Assembly (NCBI GenBank): GCA_021819825.1
Contig: JAKAEZ010000010.1
Location: forward strand, 1-64,000
DNA from: Planctomycetota bacterium
Lineage (GTDB): Bacteria; Planctomycetota; Phycisphaerae; WQYP01
Length of the DNA stretch: 64,000 bases
Direction of reading: 5' to 3'
Part shown: one piece after another, positions 62,706-64,000 of the stretch
How the letters are laid out: each line of letters opens with the position of its first letter
How positions within the stretch are numbered: the stretch's first letter is position 1
Notes under the pieces: generated by a model
Told to the model about the DNA's origin: nothing
Databases searched by the model: none
What the model saw: the letters and a program-made list of their open reading frames with translations, nothing else
Position numbers and translations under genes: made by a program

Positions 62706-62763
62706 TTCGACCGCGGGAACGCTGAAACAACCCTGAATTAAATTTGCAAAGGAAACAAGAATT

Positions 62764-63519
62764 ATGGCATTGGTTGAAATTAAGAATTTAGAGGCTGCCG
62801 TGGGCGGCAAGCCGATCCTGAAGGGCATTGATCTGACGATTAACCCCGGTGAAGTTCACGCCATCATGGGGCCTAACGGTTCAGGAAAAAGCACGCTTTC
62901 ATCCGTGCTGGCGGGCCGGGAAACGTATACGGTTACCGGCGGCAGCGTGCTGTTTGACGGGAAAGATTTGCTGGACTTATCCCCGGAAGAACGGGCGTGT
63001 GAAGGCCTGTTTATGGCGTTTCAGTATCCGGTGGAAATTCCCGGCGTCACCACCAGCTATTTTCTCAAGGCGGCGGTAAACGCCATCCGTAAGCATCATG
63101 GTCAGGACGAACTGGATGCCATGGATTTCCTGAAAATGGTCAAAGAGAAAATGGCGTTGCTGGAAATGGATAAGACCTTTTTGAACCGGTCCGTGAATGA
63201 AGGATTTTCCGGCGGCGAGAAAAAGCGCAATGAGATTTTTCAGATGGCGGTATTGAATCCAAAATTCGCCATTTTGGATGAAACCGATTCCGGCCTGGAC
63301 ATTGACGCCTTAAAAATTGTCGCCAATGGGGTTAACGCCCTGCGCAGCCCGGAGCGGGCCATTCTGGTGGTCACGCATTACCAGCGGTTGCTGGACTATA
63401 TTGTGCCGGATTTTGTGCATGTGTTGTGCGACGGCAGAATTGTTAAATCCGGCGGCAAGGAATTGGCGCTGGAATTGGAAAAGCGCGGTTACGCCTGGCT
63501 GGAAACCGCTGCCGCTTGA
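62764..63519 (+). CDS. sufC: Fe-S assembly ATPase SufC
   Basis: The 251-aa ABC-type ATPase of the SufBCD complex has Walker A GPNGSGKSTL, the Suf-specific signature FSGGEKKRNEIFQ, Walker B FAILDETDSGLDID and the H-loop VVTHYQRLLDYI. Length and motifs are standard. AAAGGAAA precedes the ATG. It sits 79 bp after sufB and 31 bp before sufD. Confidence 0.97.
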   Translation: MALVEIKNLEAAVGGKPILKGIDLTINPGEVHAIMGPNGSGKSTLSSVLAGRETYTVTGGSVLFDGKDLLDLSPEERACEGLFMAFQYPVEIPGVTTSYFLKAAVNAIRKHHGQDELDAMDFLKMVKEKMALLEMDKTFLNRSVNEGFSGGEKKRNEIFQMAVLNPKFAILDETDSGLDIDALKIVANGVNALRSPERAILVVTHYQRLLDYIVPDFVHVLCDGRIVKSGGKELALELEKRGYAWLETAAA

Positions 63520-63550
63520 ATATGACGCAATAAAATTCCCCGGAGTAATT

Positions 63551-64000
63551 ATGACCGCAACAACCATCAGCCCGGATAACACCGCAATACTTTCTGCCCT
63601 GGGCCCAACCTATGGATTGCCGTGGCTGCAGCAGCGTCGCTCAGACGCTATGGAGCTGTTTGAACGTATCGGCCTGCCGCCGGTGACGCATGAAGACTGG
63701 CGGCTCACCAACACCGCACAAATTGCCAAGATCAATTTCAGCGTACCGGGCTCCGGCACCCCGCTAACCCCGGAGCAACTCGCCGGCCTGTGTTTGAAAA
63801 AGCTCGGTGCCCAGCAGATGGTGTTCGTAGACGGAAAATTCTCCCCGGAATTGTCCAGCCCCGGCGGAAAAGTTGAAATTCTGACCCTCCGGCAGGGTAT
63901 GGAAAAACATGGCGACCGGGTGCAGCGGTTTTTGGGCCGCGAAATGCCGGGCCAATCCAATGGTTTTTCGGCGATGAATCTCGCGGCATTTGAAGATGGA
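63551..64000 (+). CDS. sufD: Fe-S assembly protein SufD (5' part, cut by window end)
   Basis: From the ATG at 63551, behind GGAG, 150 codons are open to the window edge. The start MTATTISPDNTAILSALGP leads into LPWLQQRRSDAMELFERIGL and PPVTHEDWRLTN, the N-terminal region of SufD proteins (the WLxxxR...F...GLP...EDWR.TN pattern). The rest of the gene lies outside the window. Confidence 0.88.
   Translation, partial: MTATTISPDNTAILSALGPTYGLPWLQQRRSDAMELFERIGLPPVTHEDWRLTNTAQIAKINFSVPGSGTPLTPEQLAGLCLKKLGAQQMVFVDGKFSPELSSPGGKVEILTLRQGMEKHGDRVQRFLGREMPGQSNGFSAMNLAAFEDG

Overview
The window looks like chromosomal DNA of a planctomycete, most plausibly of the Phycisphaerae side (inference from gene content: futalosine-pathway MqnC, squalene-hopene cyclase, many secreted glycoside hydrolases, a PEP-CTERM protease, PgpH-YbeY-CorC, SufBCD, and abundant REP-like palindromes with Y1 transposases). 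No 16S rRNA or other phylogenetic marker was used, so the assignment is tentative.

Layout. 1-550: three tandem, damaged tRNA-Asn-like units, then tRNA-Phe and tRNA-Cys. 615-4775: polA and a MalK-type ABC ATPase. 4960-5790: a RAYT transposase inside inverted repeats. 5782-7131: mqnC. 7431-19015: envelope genes (a giant AsmA-like protein, a BatA-like membrane protein, a SPOR-like protein, an overlapping GT2-GT39-GH5 operon) and peptide deformylase. 19149-23362: operon pgpH-ybeY-corC. 23600-31699: an orphan NuoI-like ferredoxin, a 1067-aa GAF/GGDEF/EAL protein, shc and a PEP-CTERM subtilase. 31890-35806: a VOC enzyme and an isochorismatase-fold hydrolase pushed apart by an Rrf2-SDR insert lying between 505-bp direct repeats. 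36360-39047: topA.

39358-44500 is an accessory island: a parD fragment, a decapitated small ORF, a frameshifted RhuM fused to the tail of a restriction helicase, a RAYT gene whose ends are made of in-frame REP units, and a two-gene operon of an ApeA-like HEPN protein and a DUF4238 protein overlapping by 17 bp. The HEPN-DUF4238 pair is the best candidate for an undescribed defence system.

45031-64000: GDP-fucose synthase, Tat-exported GH3, secreted proteins of unknown function, DUF1328, YbjQ, an amidohydrolase divergent from a Gfo/Idh/MocA oxidoreductase, a pair of M16 peptidases (one without the zinc motif), a 206-bp tandem repeat, GH35, and sufBCD (sufD cut by the window end) behind a promoter whose -10 box lies inside a perfect inverted repeat.

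The metabolic picture is a polysaccharide-degrading heterotroph with menaquinone respiration and hopanoid membranes. All functions are called from motifs read by eye; no database search was run.
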